Program-made: the position numbers and the translations under genes
Assembly: GCA_014729315.1 (NCBI GenBank)
Contig: WJKD01000021.1
Span: 1-6,222 of the forward strand
Direction of reading: 5' to 3'
Origin: Promethearchaeota archaeon
Lineage (GTDB): Archaea; Asgardarchaeota; Lokiarchaeia; Sigynarchaeales; SOKP01
DNA length: 6,222 nucleotides
Shown: positions 6,182 to 6,222 of the stretch, piece by piece
Layout: each line of letters begins with the position of its first letter
Numbering within the stretch: position 1 is the stretch's first letter
Notes under the pieces: model-generated
Database searches by the model: none
What the model saw: only the letters and a program-made list of their open reading frames with translations
What the model was told of the DNA's origin: nothing

Positions 6182-6222
6182 ATGCTTTATTATACAAAGA
6201 GATTAATTTTTGCAATCAAATA
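6182..6222 (+). CDS. Possible start of a further gene, cut by the window edge
   Basis: An ATG at 6182 opens a frame of 13 codons that stays open to the window end (MLYYTKRLIFAIK). It lies about 25 bases after the predicted start of transcription from 6122-6150. AGGA directly touches the ATG, too close to be a normal Shine-Dalgarno site. So short a frame cannot be identified, and the true start may lie beyond the window. Confidence 0.2.
   Translation, partial: MLYYTKRLIFAIK

Noticed and set aside
98..6184. CCAGGAATG present at 98-106 and 6176-6184, as possible flanking direct repeats of an insertion
   Set aside because: Many 9-base words are expected to recur by chance in 6.2 kb, and no element ends are associated with them.
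1..6222. CRISPR array, rRNA or tRNA genes
   Set aside because: No regularly spaced repeats, and no tRNA-like T-arm or rRNA segment was recognised on either strand.

Overview
This is an AT-rich bacterial window holding two clear protein genes, both on the + strand. The first is a small membrane-anchored, pilin-shaped protein (753-1166). The second is a 1532-residue, apparently intact protein (1400-5998), read as a single-gene antiphage sensor: a Cap4/DUF4297-like PD-(D/E)XK nuclease, then a STAND/NACHT-type NTPase, then a very long helical-repeat sensor region. The large gene is the main discovery. Its architecture matches the Avs (AVAST) and bacterial NACHT/NLR-like defence proteins, but the subtype and the molecule it senses cannot be fixed from sequence alone.

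Organism: the large gene is roughly 30% GC in the stretches sampled by eye. One promoter candidate before it fits the Bacteroidota pattern TAnnTTTG. The small protein resembles, from memory, short pilin-like proteins common in the Bacteroidota/Ignavibacteriota/Calditrichota (FCB) side of the tree. This suggests an FCB-group bacterium, but only tentatively: the large gene also has a Shine-Dalgarno-like site, and several promoter-like boxes fit the general sigma-70 pattern.

Layout: 1-752 has no convincing gene. It holds an operator-like palindrome at the left edge, a weak terminator-like hairpin, a cluster of stem-loops (84-234), an orphan sigma-70-like promoter (388-416) and a strong compound hairpin (654-703) preceded by two mutually exclusive pairings. 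The promoter and hairpin could bracket a noncoding RNA of about 280 nt. The pilin-like gene follows at about 46% GC. A 233-nt AT-rich leader with two promoter candidates precedes the large gene, which starts at TTG. After it come a weak hairpin, a good promoter candidate (6122-6150) and possibly the first codons of a further gene cut off by the window edge.

How the parts work together: the defence gene appears to be transcribed on its own, with no partner protease, metallo-beta-lactamase, cyclase or modification gene in view. By analogy with characterised relatives, the C-terminal helical region would recognise a phage component, the NTPase would oligomerise, and the N-terminal nuclease would degrade DNA. 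The pilin-like gene shows no functional link to it and differs sharply in base composition, so the large gene may have been acquired separately.
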